Shown: positions 1 to 4,908, numbered from the stretch's first letter. The stretch: DNA of 5,285 bases from Helicobacteraceae bacterium (GCA_031276985.1 JAISMA010000137.1:1-5285), one strand, 5' to 3'. Notes: generated from the sequence alone by a model not told the origin. Numbers and translations are program-made.

Positions 1-130
1 CTTTATTCCAACAAATAAAGTTTTCGCGATTATAGCCGTATTCGCCAAAAACGGATTTCCATCCGCTTTTGCGGCGTAGCGCGGTTACGTCAAGAACGCC
101 GAAAACAAAGGACGCCAAACCCCAGCGCAT
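1..130 (-). CDS. Possible N-terminus of an unidentified protein, cut by the left window edge
   Basis: I do not recognise this product. Reading the minus strand from the ATG at 130-128 gives 43 stop-free codons up to the edge, beginning MRWGLASFVFGVLDVTALRR and continuing with a KSGWKSVFGEYGYNRENF stretch. The start is supported by a perfect Shine-Dalgarno AGGAGG (minus strand of 138-143) seven bases upstream, and by a plausible promoter further out. Codon use (GGC, GCG, CGC, GTT, TTT) resembles the other genes here. The first residues are hydrophobic but too short and irregular to call a signal peptide. The frame is also open upstream of the ATG, so the Shine-Dalgarno decides the start. Against it: only 43 codons are visible, three of them tryptophan, and two terminator-like inverted repeats (1-20 and 47-70) would fall inside the frame. 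It could be non-coding spacer. Confidence 0.42.
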   Translation of the reverse strand, partial: MRWGLASFVFGVLDVTALRRKSGWKSVFGEYGYNRENFICWNK

Positions 131-137
131 TCTTCGC

Positions 138-143
138 CCTCCT
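138..143 (-). promoter_or_regulatory. Ribosome binding site AGGAGG deciding the start at 130
   Basis: The minus strand reads AGGAGG, then seven bases (gcgaaga), then ATG. Sequence and spacing are close to ideal. This is the main evidence that the open frame running off the left edge is a gene. Confidence 0.5.
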
Positions 144-158
144 CGCCATTCCCGCGTA

Positions 159-187
159 GCGCCCGCTCGCTTATGAGCGCAAGGCGC
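159..187 (-). other. Strong stem-loop in the leader of the left-edge gene
   Basis: GCGCC (159-163) pairs with GGCGC (183-187), and directly inside it CGCTC (164-168) pairs with GAGCG (175-179). This leaves a six-base loop (gcttat) and a three-base bulge (caa, 180-182). Ten mostly G-C pairs make a stable hairpin on either strand. It lies between the candidate promoter (191-218) and the ribosome site at 138-143, so a minus-strand transcript would begin with it or within it. No T-run follows on the minus strand, so it does not look like an intrinsic terminator. A 5' stabilising or regulatory hairpin, or a dispersed repeat, fits better. Confidence 0.45.
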
Positions 188-190
188 GAA

Positions 191-218
191 ATAATACAGA
201 TATCTAGTATTTAGACAA
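191..218 (-). promoter_or_regulatory. Candidate sigma70-type promoter for the left-edge gene
   Basis: On the minus strand TTGTCT (213-218) is followed after 16 bases by TATTAT (191-196). This gives a reasonable -35/-10 pair about 60 bases upstream of the ATG at 130. The surroundings (197-230) are AT-rich, as expected. It is a pattern match only, and chance matches are common in AT-rich spacer. Confidence 0.35.
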
Positions 219-259
219 TTGCAAACTAATGCCAATCGTAAAGGCTTGACTTTTTTTGA

Positions 260-283
260 ATTCCGCGCTTCGCGCAGAATGAC
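260..283. repeat. Palindromic repeat unit ending in GAATGAC
   Basis: ATTC (260-263) pairs with GAAT (277-280) and GCGC (265-268) with GCGC (272-275) across a TTC loop, with one C/A mismatch (264/276). The following bases complete GAATGAC (277-283), the same word that ends the larger element at 477. It looks like a lone or decayed unit of the same repeat family. Confidence 0.5.
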
Positions 284-355
284 GTAAGAGGAAATGAGCG
301 TTTCATCGCCTGCTTGACGCTTCCATTCTTTTTGCAAAAGTTCAACTTATGTCGT

Positions 356-374
356 CATTTCCGCGAAGCGAATG
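356..374. repeat. Variant palindromic repeat unit
   Basis: CATT (356-359) pairs with AATG (371-374) and CGC (362-364) with GCG (368-370) around a GAA loop, with a two-base bulge (360-361). It is preceded by GT to give GTCATT, echoing the GTCATTCC start of the element 7 bp downstream. It is probably a diverged member of the same family. Confidence 0.4.
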
Positions 375-380
375 TTTCTT

Positions 381-477
381 GTCATTCCGCGCGAAGTCGC
401 AGAATCCCCCCCCGCGAAGGCGGGTATCCAAACATTGCGAAGCAATGCCAAGCGAGATCGTATTTCGTGGGAATGAC
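381..477. repeat. 97-bp palindromic element with GTCATTCC/GGAATGAC ends (MITE-like)
   Basis: The element starts GTCATTCC (381-388) and ends GGAATGAC (470-477), a perfect 8-bp terminal inverted repeat. Inside are three hairpins in a row. The first is ATTC/GAAT plus GCG/CGC (384-405) with a C/A mismatch. The second is CCCGC-GAAG-GCGGG (411-424). The third is CATTGC-GAA-GCAATG (433-447). This architecture resembles the GTCATTCC...GGAATGAC palindromic repeats dispersed in many bacterial genomes, which are usually intergenic and carry no gene. No transposase or clear target-site duplication is visible. Whether it is multicopy in this genome cannot be told from one window. Confidence 0.6.
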
Positions 478-560
478 CTTAAGCCAACGCGAATGGTTTA
501 TGTAATGCGAACATTTTTGGATTGTATTTGCGCTTTCGTAGCGGTATTTTTGATCGCAAA

Positions 561-1061
561 TTACGCAATTACGCTTAAAAGCGGAAAACCAAGCGAATGC
601 AATCGCAAATCGATCGCCTCCACGGCGCGATCAAGCGTCTGATTAACAATCTGCGGCAGCGCGCCGCCCCAATTTTGCCGCGCTTTTTCAAATCCGTCGA
701 AAAATCCTGATTTGGCGGATTTAAGCAAACCTTCGTCGTCTTCCGCCGCGTCAAAAACAAGCGACGCTAATTTTTCCGCAGTTTGAACCGCATGGGTTGC
801 TTGCGCCGCGCTTGCTTCGGCGATCGTAGCGGGCGCTACGGATTGCGAGAAAAACAGCTTTGCCTGCGCGTAGAATTCGCTTGCGCTTAACTTTGCCGCG
901 TTTGCCGCAAACGCCTTTGATTCGGCGTCGCTTTCGCGTCGCGCTCGATTTGTTTCGGCGTTTTTTTCGCTTGCTTTTTCGCTTTTTTGCGTCTTTTTGG
1001 TTTCGGTTTGCTCGTTTTGGCGCTCTAAGGCGTTTTGCGCGGATACGTCGCTAATTTGCAT
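561..1061 (-). CDS. Uncharacterised protein with conserved GFFDGFEKA...GGALPQI C-terminal motif
   Basis: This 166-residue protein has no signal peptide or membrane segment. Residues 1-55 are very hydrophilic (Q, E, K, T, S, R) and probably disordered. Residues 50-105 are alanine-rich and predicted helical. The C-terminal part (118-151) carries the pattern SGFFDGFEKA, then WGGALPQI, then TLDRAVEAID. I recall this kind of GF-x-GF...G-LP-I...T-D-A-ID signature from small Campylobacterota proteins of unknown function, sometimes given an uninformative hydrogenase-4 component G name. I do not trust that name. The ATG is supported by GGAGAG (minus strand of 1068-1073) six bases upstream. The gene stands alone and diverges from the flavodoxin operon. 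The long frames on the other strand are shadows of its GC-skewed alanine codons. Confidence is high that it is coding, low on function. Confidence 0.85.
   Translation of the reverse strand: MQISDVSAQNALERQNEQTETKKTQKSEKASEKNAETNRARRESDAESKAFAANAAKLSASEFYAQAKLFFSQSVAPATIAEASAAQATHAVQTAEKLASLVFDAAEDDEGLLKSAKSGFFDGFEKARQNWGGALPQIVNQTLDRAVEAIDLRLHSLGFPLLSVIA
895..915. repeat. 21-bp palindromic repeat, copy A (inside the 561-1061 gene)
   Basis: The core GCGTTTG-CCG-CAAACGC (898-914) is a perfect 7-bp stem with a 3-base loop. The whole 21-bp stretch is identical to 1113-1133. This copy encodes part of the alanine-rich segment near residues 49-56. Confidence 0.75.
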
Positions 1062-1112
1062 AAATTACTCTCCGATTGTTTCGCTTTTTCAAGCAAAAAT
1101 CTCTCCGTATTC

Positions 1113-1133
1113 GCCGCGTTTGCCGCAAACGCC
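1113..1133. repeat. 21-bp palindromic repeat, copy B (upstream of the same gene)
   Basis: This is identical over 21 bases to 895-915, with the same GCGTTTG-CCG-CAAACGC hairpin (1116-1132). It lies in the divergent spacer, about 52 bases upstream of the minus-strand ATG at 1061, where a promoter, operator or leader would be expected. Two exact copies 218 bp apart are unlikely by chance, but a function is not shown. Confidence 0.75.
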
Positions 1134-1203
1134 AAACTAATTTAGGCGCGGCGCGAGTTAAGAGCGAGGGCAGATTGAAAATTGAGCGATTTTGCCAAAG
1201 TTG

Positions 1204-1209
1204 TATAAA
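1204..1209 (+). promoter_or_regulatory. Candidate -10 element for the flavodoxin operon
   Basis: TATAAA lies about 70 bases upstream of the flavodoxin ATG, in an AT-rich stretch preceded by TTG. No -35 box sits at normal spacing (a TTGAAA at 1175-1180 is 23 bases away). Campylobacterota vegetative promoters often lack a conserved -35, so this remains possible. It is only a weak pattern match. Confidence 0.35.
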
Positions 1210-1221
1210 AAGTACGCGACA

Positions 1222-1260
1222 TTTTTGATTGTTTTTAGGTTAGGCTTACGCGATCAAAAA
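1222..1260 (+). other. Inverted repeat in the leader of the flavodoxin operon
   Basis: TTTTTGAT (1222-1229) is exactly complementary to ATCAAAAA (1253-1260). The stem can be lengthened to ten pairs with one T-G wobble, leaving a 19-base loop. It ends six bases before the Shine-Dalgarno of the flavodoxin. That makes it a candidate operator, or a leader hairpin affecting translation. The AT-rich arms make it weak as RNA and more operator-like. Confidence 0.35.
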
Positions 1261-1277
1261 CAGAGCAAAGGACGACA

Positions 1278-1790
1278 ATGGCGAAAATAGGCTTGTTCTA
1301 CGGCAGCACATCGGGGCATACGGCGAAAGTTGCGGAGGCGATCAGCGCGGCGCTTGGCGAAAAACACGAGGTAACAATCATCAATATGGAGGATATTTCC
1401 TCGTTGGACGATCTGCTCGAATACGACAATCTGATTTTGGGCAGTTCCACTTGGGGTCAAGGCGACCTGCAAAACGACTGGCGCGATCCGTTTTCCGAAA
1501 TGGACGAGGCGGATTTTTCGGGCAAAACCGTCGCGCTTTTTGGCGCGGGCGACAGCGAAAAACACGGCGAACATTTCGCGAGCGCAATCGGCGTTTTGTA
1601 TAATAAACTTGTCGAACGGGGCGCAAAGGTAGTCGGCGAGGTAAGCGCGGATGATTATCGGTTCAAATCGTCGCTTGCTTTGAAAAACGGCAAATTTGTC
1701 GGGCTGGCGATTGACGAGATAAACGAACCAAGCAAAACAAAGGCGAGGATCGAAGCGTGGGCGAGGGCGATCGACGACAGTTTTAGCTAA
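1278..1790 (+). CDS. fldA: Long-chain flavodoxin
   Basis: A small FMN-binding cytosolic electron carrier. In Campylobacterota, FldA accepts electrons from pyruvate:acceptor oxidoreductase and passes them to a flavodoxin:quinone or NADP reductase and to isoprenoid-pathway enzymes. The phosphate-binding loop is residues 9-15 (GSTSGHT) after strand MAKIGLFY. The 50s loop is SSTWGQGDLQ (56-65), with Trp59 where many flavodoxins stack a Trp on the flavin. The 90s loop is FGAGDSEKHGEHF (88-100). The extra loop of long-chain forms (about 120-145, ending KFVGLAIDE) is present, and 170 residues is normal for them. The 90s-loop residue is His96 instead of the usual flavin-stacking Tyr. The ATG has AAAGGA (1267-1272) five bases upstream. 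It is the first gene of a likely three-gene operon, ten bases before the next start. The fldA symbol is by family resemblance. Confidence 0.95.
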   Translation: MAKIGLFYGSTSGHTAKVAEAISAALGEKHEVTIINMEDISSLDDLLEYDNLILGSSTWGQGDLQNDWRDPFSEMDEADFSGKTVALFGAGDSEKHGEHFASAIGVLYNKLVERGAKVVGEVSADDYRFKSSLALKNGKFVGLAIDEINEPSKTKARIEAWARAIDDSFS

Positions 1791-1800
1791 AGGAAAGATT

Positions 1801-2946
1801 TTGCAAAATTTTGTTTATCATAATCCAACCAGATTGGTTTTTGGCAAAGGCGAGATTGCCAAACTCGGCGCGTTGATAGAAAAAGATCGCAAAATAATGC
1901 TTATTTTCGGCGGCGGAAGCGTTAAGCAAAACGGCGTATACGAGCAAGTAAAAGCGGCGTTAAAAGATCGCGACGCGATCGAATTTTGGGGCGTAGAGCC
2001 AAATCCAAAAATCGAAACGCTTCGCAAAGCGATTGCGTTGGCAAAAGAGCAAAAGATCGATTTGTTTCTCGCCGTCGGAGGAGGATCGGTTTTGGACGGA
2101 ACAAAACTGATCGCGGCGGGCGCGGTTTATGAAGGCGACGCATGGGAGATCGTATTAAAAGGTTACGCCGATCGATCGGCTGATTACGCAAGCGTTATGA
2201 CGTTAAGCGCTACGGGATCGGAGATGAATGCGGGCGCGGTTATCTCTCGCGGCGAGACGGATGAAAAATTCGCTTTTTTCTCCGTGAAATATCCCGTCTT
2301 TTCCATTTTAGATCCTCAAACGACATATTCGATTCCAAGCGATCAACTCGCAAACGGATTAAGCGATATTTTTGTTCACGTTTTGGAACAATACATGACC
2401 TCAATGGGACAATCTCGCCTTATGGATCGGTGGGCTGAAGGCATAATGCAAACAATAGCCGAGATCGCGCCAAAGGTTTTGGATAACGCGAACGATTACA
2501 AAACAAGGAGCGATTATATGCTTTCGGCTACATTGGCTCTAAACGGCATGATCGCTATGGGCGTTACGCAAGATTGGACAACGCATATGATTGGACACGA
2601 ATTAACCGCGTTGACCGATATAGCGCACGGCGCGACGTTAGCCGTAATATATCCAGCGACGTTAAGCGTTCTTAGAGAGTCAAAAAAAGATAAAATTTTG
2701 CAATACGCCGATCGCGTATGGCGCATAAACGGCGAATCGCAAAACGAAATAATATGCAAAGCGATTGCGGCGACGGAATCGTTTTTTAGATCGCTTGGGT
2801 TGAAAACAAGATTATTTGAATATGGAGTAGGCGAGGGGATTATCGATAAAATCGTTAATCGCTTTGAGGAGCGCAAAACAATATTGGGCGAAAACGGCGA
2901 TATAGACGCCGCTGTCGTCAAAAAGATATTGCTTGCTTGTAAATGA
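1801..2946 (+). CDS. yqhD: YqhD-type NADPH-dependent aldehyde reductase / iron-containing alcohol dehydrogenase
   Basis: A cytosolic group III alcohol dehydrogenase that reduces short-chain aldehydes to alcohols with NADPH. E. coli YqhD and the clostridial butanol dehydrogenases are relatives, and YqhD helps detoxify aldehydes from lipid peroxidation. The 381 residues align by eye with E. coli YqhD almost throughout. Examples are NPTRLVFGKG (8-17), the cofactor loop GGGS (37-40, matching the GGGS whose serine sits near the NADP 2'-phosphate), AVGGGSVLDGTK (91-102), ATGSEMNAGAVISR (137-150) and LGENGDI (362-368). The metal ligands Asp189, His193, His262 and His276 are all present. The start is TTG, fixed by AAGGA overlapping the stop of the upstream flavodoxin gene and by the MQNFVYHNPTR N-terminus. 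It lies ten bases after the flavodoxin and 21 before the TPR gene. An AraC regulator of the YqhC type lies about 2.1 kb downstream. The true substrate is unknown. Confidence 0.93.
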   Translation: MQNFVYHNPTRLVFGKGEIAKLGALIEKDRKIMLIFGGGSVKQNGVYEQVKAALKDRDAIEFWGVEPNPKIETLRKAIALAKEQKIDLFLAVGGGSVLDGTKLIAAGAVYEGDAWEIVLKGYADRSADYASVMTLSATGSEMNAGAVISRGETDEKFAFFSVKYPVFSILDPQTTYSIPSDQLANGLSDIFVHVLEQYMTSMGQSRLMDRWAEGIMQTIAEIAPKVLDNANDYKTRSDYMLSATLALNGMIAMGVTQDWTTHMIGHELTALTDIAHGATLAVIYPATLSVLRESKKDKILQYADRVWRINGESQNEIICKAIAATESFFRSLGLKTRLFEYGVGEGIIDKIVNRFEERKTILGENGDIDAAVVKKILLACK

Positions 2947-2967
2947 CGTTGAAACAATGGAGTTAAA

Positions 2968-4296
2968 ATGATCAGAGCGTTTTTGGTCGTATGTTTGGTT
3001 GGAGTTTTGGCGTTGGCGGATACGCCAATGGAACGCGGGACGGCGGCGCTTGATCGCGGCGATTATCAAGAGGCGTTAAAGTTATTTGATCGCGCTATGA
3101 AACTCGATTCAAGCAAAGCCGCCGAAGCGTATAAAAATCGCGGCAACGTTTTTTATTTTCAGCGCGACTACAAAAACGCAATGATCAATTATTTTAAGGC
3201 TATAGAAATAGATAAAAACTACGTTATTCCATATTATAATCTAGGCAATGTATATAGTGATATGAATGATTTAGAAAACGCGCTAAAATACTACGATTTG
3301 GCAAATAAAATAGATCCTAAATATACGCCGCCATACATCAATCGCGCCCATATGTATGACGATATAGGAGAGCATGAAAAGGCGATTGTCGATTATAGCC
3401 GCGCAATAGAAATCGACCCAAATTATTGGCTTCCTTATAATAATAGAGGTCGCATTTATTTAAGTCTGAAAGAGTATAACAAGGCTGCTGAAGACATAAA
3501 TAAGGCGGTTAAACTATCGCCTGATTTGCGCGTTCCATATAGAAGCAGAGGCGATCTTTACTACGCCTTACAAGAGTATAATAAGGCTATTGTCGATTAT
3601 ACAAAAGCTATCAATATTTCTCCAAAATACCTTGCTACATATTGCGATAGGGCGAGAGCGTATATAGAGCTTGATAAAAAAGAGGCGGCGTTAAAAGATT
3701 TTGCAAGCGCGTTGGCGATCGATCCAGATTATAAATGCGCGTATATTTTACGCTCTAATTTTTATATGAAGCTAAACGACTATCAAAGCGCAATCAACGA
3801 CTATACGCGCTTAATAGAAATTGACGGCTCCGAAGCCTCGGCGGATAGATATGTCTATCGCGGCGTCGCTTTTGCCAACCTAAACAAGCATAAAGAGGCG
3901 ATCGAAGATTATAAAAAAGCGCTGGAGCTTGACGACAACGCAAGCGCTTGGCTTTATTACAGTATGGGCGCGACGTATACCAAATTAAACGATTATAAAA
4001 CAGCGATCAGTTTTTACGATAAGGCAATCGAACAAAACGCTTCGTATACTGACGCATATTCCAATCGCGCTTTTGCGTATTGGACGTTTGACGATTTTCC
4101 GCGCGCGATCACCGATTACGACAAAACCATAGAACTTGACCCTAATAACGTTAGCGCATATACGAACCGAAGCGGAGTTTATTTGCAAGCGGGCGATAAG
4201 CAAAAAGCGTCAATTGACGCAAAAAAAGCGTGCGATCTTGGCGATTGCAAAGCGTTGGAATATCTTAAAAAGCGCGGCGCTTTTATAGAGCCGTAA
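2968..4296 (+). CDS. Exported tetratricopeptide repeat (TPR) protein
   Basis: A 442-residue protein. Residues 1-17 form a short signal peptide (MIRAFLVVCLVGVLALA) with a likely signal peptidase I cut after Ala-Leu-Ala. The cysteine at 9 is not in a lipobox. The rest is about twelve 34-residue TPR units from residue 20 to about 425, most showing the typical Y..R/LG..Y......Y..A...Y..AI.IDP pattern, for example 86-119, 120-153 and 154-187. One spacing irregularity near 287-294 adds extra residues between units. The end (CDLGDCKALEYLKKRG, 422-437) is a tail often seen on bacterial TPR proteins. TPR arrays bind other proteins, so this is probably a periplasmic scaffold; its partner is unknown. 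The start has GGAG (2959-2962) five bases upstream. It is the last gene of the likely operon, and its 3' end forms part of the inverted-repeat set at 4291-4366. Confidence 0.92.
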   Translation: MIRAFLVVCLVGVLALADTPMERGTAALDRGDYQEALKLFDRAMKLDSSKAAEAYKNRGNVFYFQRDYKNAMINYFKAIEIDKNYVIPYYNLGNVYSDMNDLENALKYYDLANKIDPKYTPPYINRAHMYDDIGEHEKAIVDYSRAIEIDPNYWLPYNNRGRIYLSLKEYNKAAEDINKAVKLSPDLRVPYRSRGDLYYALQEYNKAIVDYTKAINISPKYLATYCDRARAYIELDKKEAALKDFASALAIDPDYKCAYILRSNFYMKLNDYQSAINDYTRLIEIDGSEASADRYVYRGVAFANLNKHKEAIEDYKKALELDDNASAWLYYSMGATYTKLNDYKTAISFYDKAIEQNASYTDAYSNRAFAYWTFDDFPRAITDYDKTIELDPNNVSAYTNRSGVYLQAGDKQKASIDAKKACDLGDCKALEYLKKRGAFIEP

Positions 4297-4366
4297 CAAT
4301 AAAGACAAAGACGTTACGGTAAAAGCGCGCAAAAAAGATTCGCGTTAATTTAATTTCCGTAACGTC
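4291..4366. terminator. Convergent-gene inverted repeats, possible bidirectional terminator
   Basis: GACGTTACGG (4310-4319) is exactly complementary to CCGTAACGTC (4357-4366). The 37-base loop contains CGCG words (4326-4329, 4341-4344) that can pair inside it. The arm GTTACGG (4313-4319) can instead pair with CCGTAAC (4291-4297), which contains the stop codon of the TPR gene. It lies between two convergent genes. On the minus strand the stem is followed by a T-rich stretch (TTTGTCTTTATT). On the plus strand the downstream bases are not T-rich. A terminator for the minus-strand gene is therefore better supported than one for the operon. Confidence 0.5.
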
Positions 4367-4380
4367 CGCTCGCAAATTGA

Positions 4381-4908
4381 TTAATTGAAGTTTTCGCCGT
4401 CGTCCGCAACGCAGGCGAGAATCTCATCTTTACTCATGGCTTCGTTTTGGATTAACATAATGCCAAATTCCTTGAGGCTTGCCGCAAGCGCGTCTAGCGA
4501 CGCTTCGTCGTCATTTACGCACAGAACGTAAGCGTTTTCATAGGCGAACGTAACCAAGCGTAATCCATGCGGTTTCAGAGCGTCGTTAAAGTACTCCAAA
4601 TACGGCAATTCGTATGGAATATCCCAAGGTAGATTTTCGGGCGGCGTTTCATAGATGAGATCGGTAATAAAATCGGCGTTGCATGCCGACAAATCAAGCG
4701 GTTTCAAAGGCTTTAGATTTGGAATTTTGCCCGTATATTCCTTCCATTCAAAATATACCATAAGCTGTTGCTTTTCGAGATGCTCCGCAAGCCAATACAA
4801 CACGGTTTCTTCTTCCGCGTTTTCTGGAAGATCGGCTAAAAGCGGAGCTGGATCGAACTCTGGAACGCATTTTTCCAGCGCCGCGATCAAACGTTTAACT
4901 AAACTCAT
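4381..4908 (-). CDS. Acidic cytosolic protein of unknown function (possibly DUF6630-like)
   Basis: I do not firmly recognise this 175-residue protein. It has no signal peptide or membrane segment and is acidic, with a D/E-rich tail (DDGENFN). Visible landmarks are a helical N-terminus (1-30), MVYFEWKEYTG (50-60), a proline-rich middle (61-72 and 89-103, with PWDIPYELPYLEYF) and LKPHGLRLVTFAYENAYVLCVND (111-133). A C-terminal helix-plus-strand segment (134-170) follows. The -FEWKE- and -HGLRL...YENAYVL- elements faintly recall the DUF6630 family, with low confidence. This may be a small immunity- or SUKH-like fold, but nothing shows it. The ATG has AGGAG (minus strand of 4917-4921) eight bases upstream and TATAAT beyond that. 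It follows the AraC-type gene on the same strand after 149 bases, but its own promoter suggests separate transcription. Confidence 0.85.
   Translation of the reverse strand: MSLVKRLIAALEKCVPEFDPAPLLADLPENAEEETVLYWLAEHLEKQQLMVYFEWKEYTGKIPNLKPLKPLDLSACNADFITDLIYETPPENLPWDIPYELPYLEYFNDALKPHGLRLVTFAYENAYVLCVNDDEASLDALAASLKEFGIMLIQNEAMSKDEILACVADDGENFN

Larger units (their letters stand above)
197..560. other. Gene-free spacer with palindromic repeat units
   Basis: I find no credible gene in these 364 bases. Short plus-strand frames exist, but they run through the palindromic repeats, lack good ribosome sites, and one continues antisense into the 561-1061 gene. What the stretch holds is an AT-rich segment (197-260) with a seven-T run, then three related hairpin units (260-280, 356-374 and the 97-bp element at 381-477). 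After that comes plain sequence containing the near-tandem words ATTACGC around 560-573, at the 3' end of the next gene. No clear intrinsic terminator follows the 561-1061 gene. Confidence 0.6.

Noticed and set aside
1..20. CTTTATT/AATAAAG inverted repeat followed by TTTT, as a terminator of an upstream gene
   Set aside because: The stem is only A/T plus one G-C pair, and it lies within the open frame that has a perfect ribosome site. Too weak to list.
47..70. AAAA-CGGAT-TTCC-ATCCG-TTTT hairpin as an intrinsic terminator
   Set aside because: The five-pair core plus four A-T pairs with a mismatch is suggestive. It falls inside the possible left-edge gene, and the T-run is only four bases.
90..149. 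Alternative minus-strand start at 149 giving MARRAKNALGFGVL...
   Set aside because: This frame stops after 19 codons and its ribosome site is weak, while the overlapping frame from 130 has an ideal one. A frameshift joining the two cannot be shown.
381..477. CRISPR array or repeat-spacer structure in the repeat cluster
   Set aside because: The units are not equally spaced, are not identical direct repeats and have no spacer pattern; no cas gene is nearby.
314..642. Overlapping plus-strand open frames of 63 and 97 codons
   Set aside because: They run through the palindromic repeats and have poor ribosome sites. The longer one continues antisense into the real minus-strand gene at 561-1061. 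The hydrophobic run near 508-580 is tempting as a membrane segment but has no gene context.
860..1054. Arginine/phenylalanine-rich plus-strand frame opposite the 561-1061 gene
   Set aside because: The composition (RRFRLLFRFFASF) is the complement of the lysine/glutamate/alanine codons of the minus-strand gene. It has no ribosome site of its own.
1062..1140. Sigma54 or sigma28 flagellar promoter for the 561-1061 gene
   Set aside because: I looked for GG-N10-GC and sigma28-like boxes on the minus strand and found no acceptable match.
1254..2191. Several minus-strand frames opposite the flavodoxin and reductase genes
   Set aside because: They are shadows of two strongly recognised genes; their products match nothing I know.
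2514..3069. Minus-strand frames of 147 and 85 codons opposite the reductase and TPR genes
   Set aside because: They are antisense to well-supported genes, without promoter or ribosome-site support.
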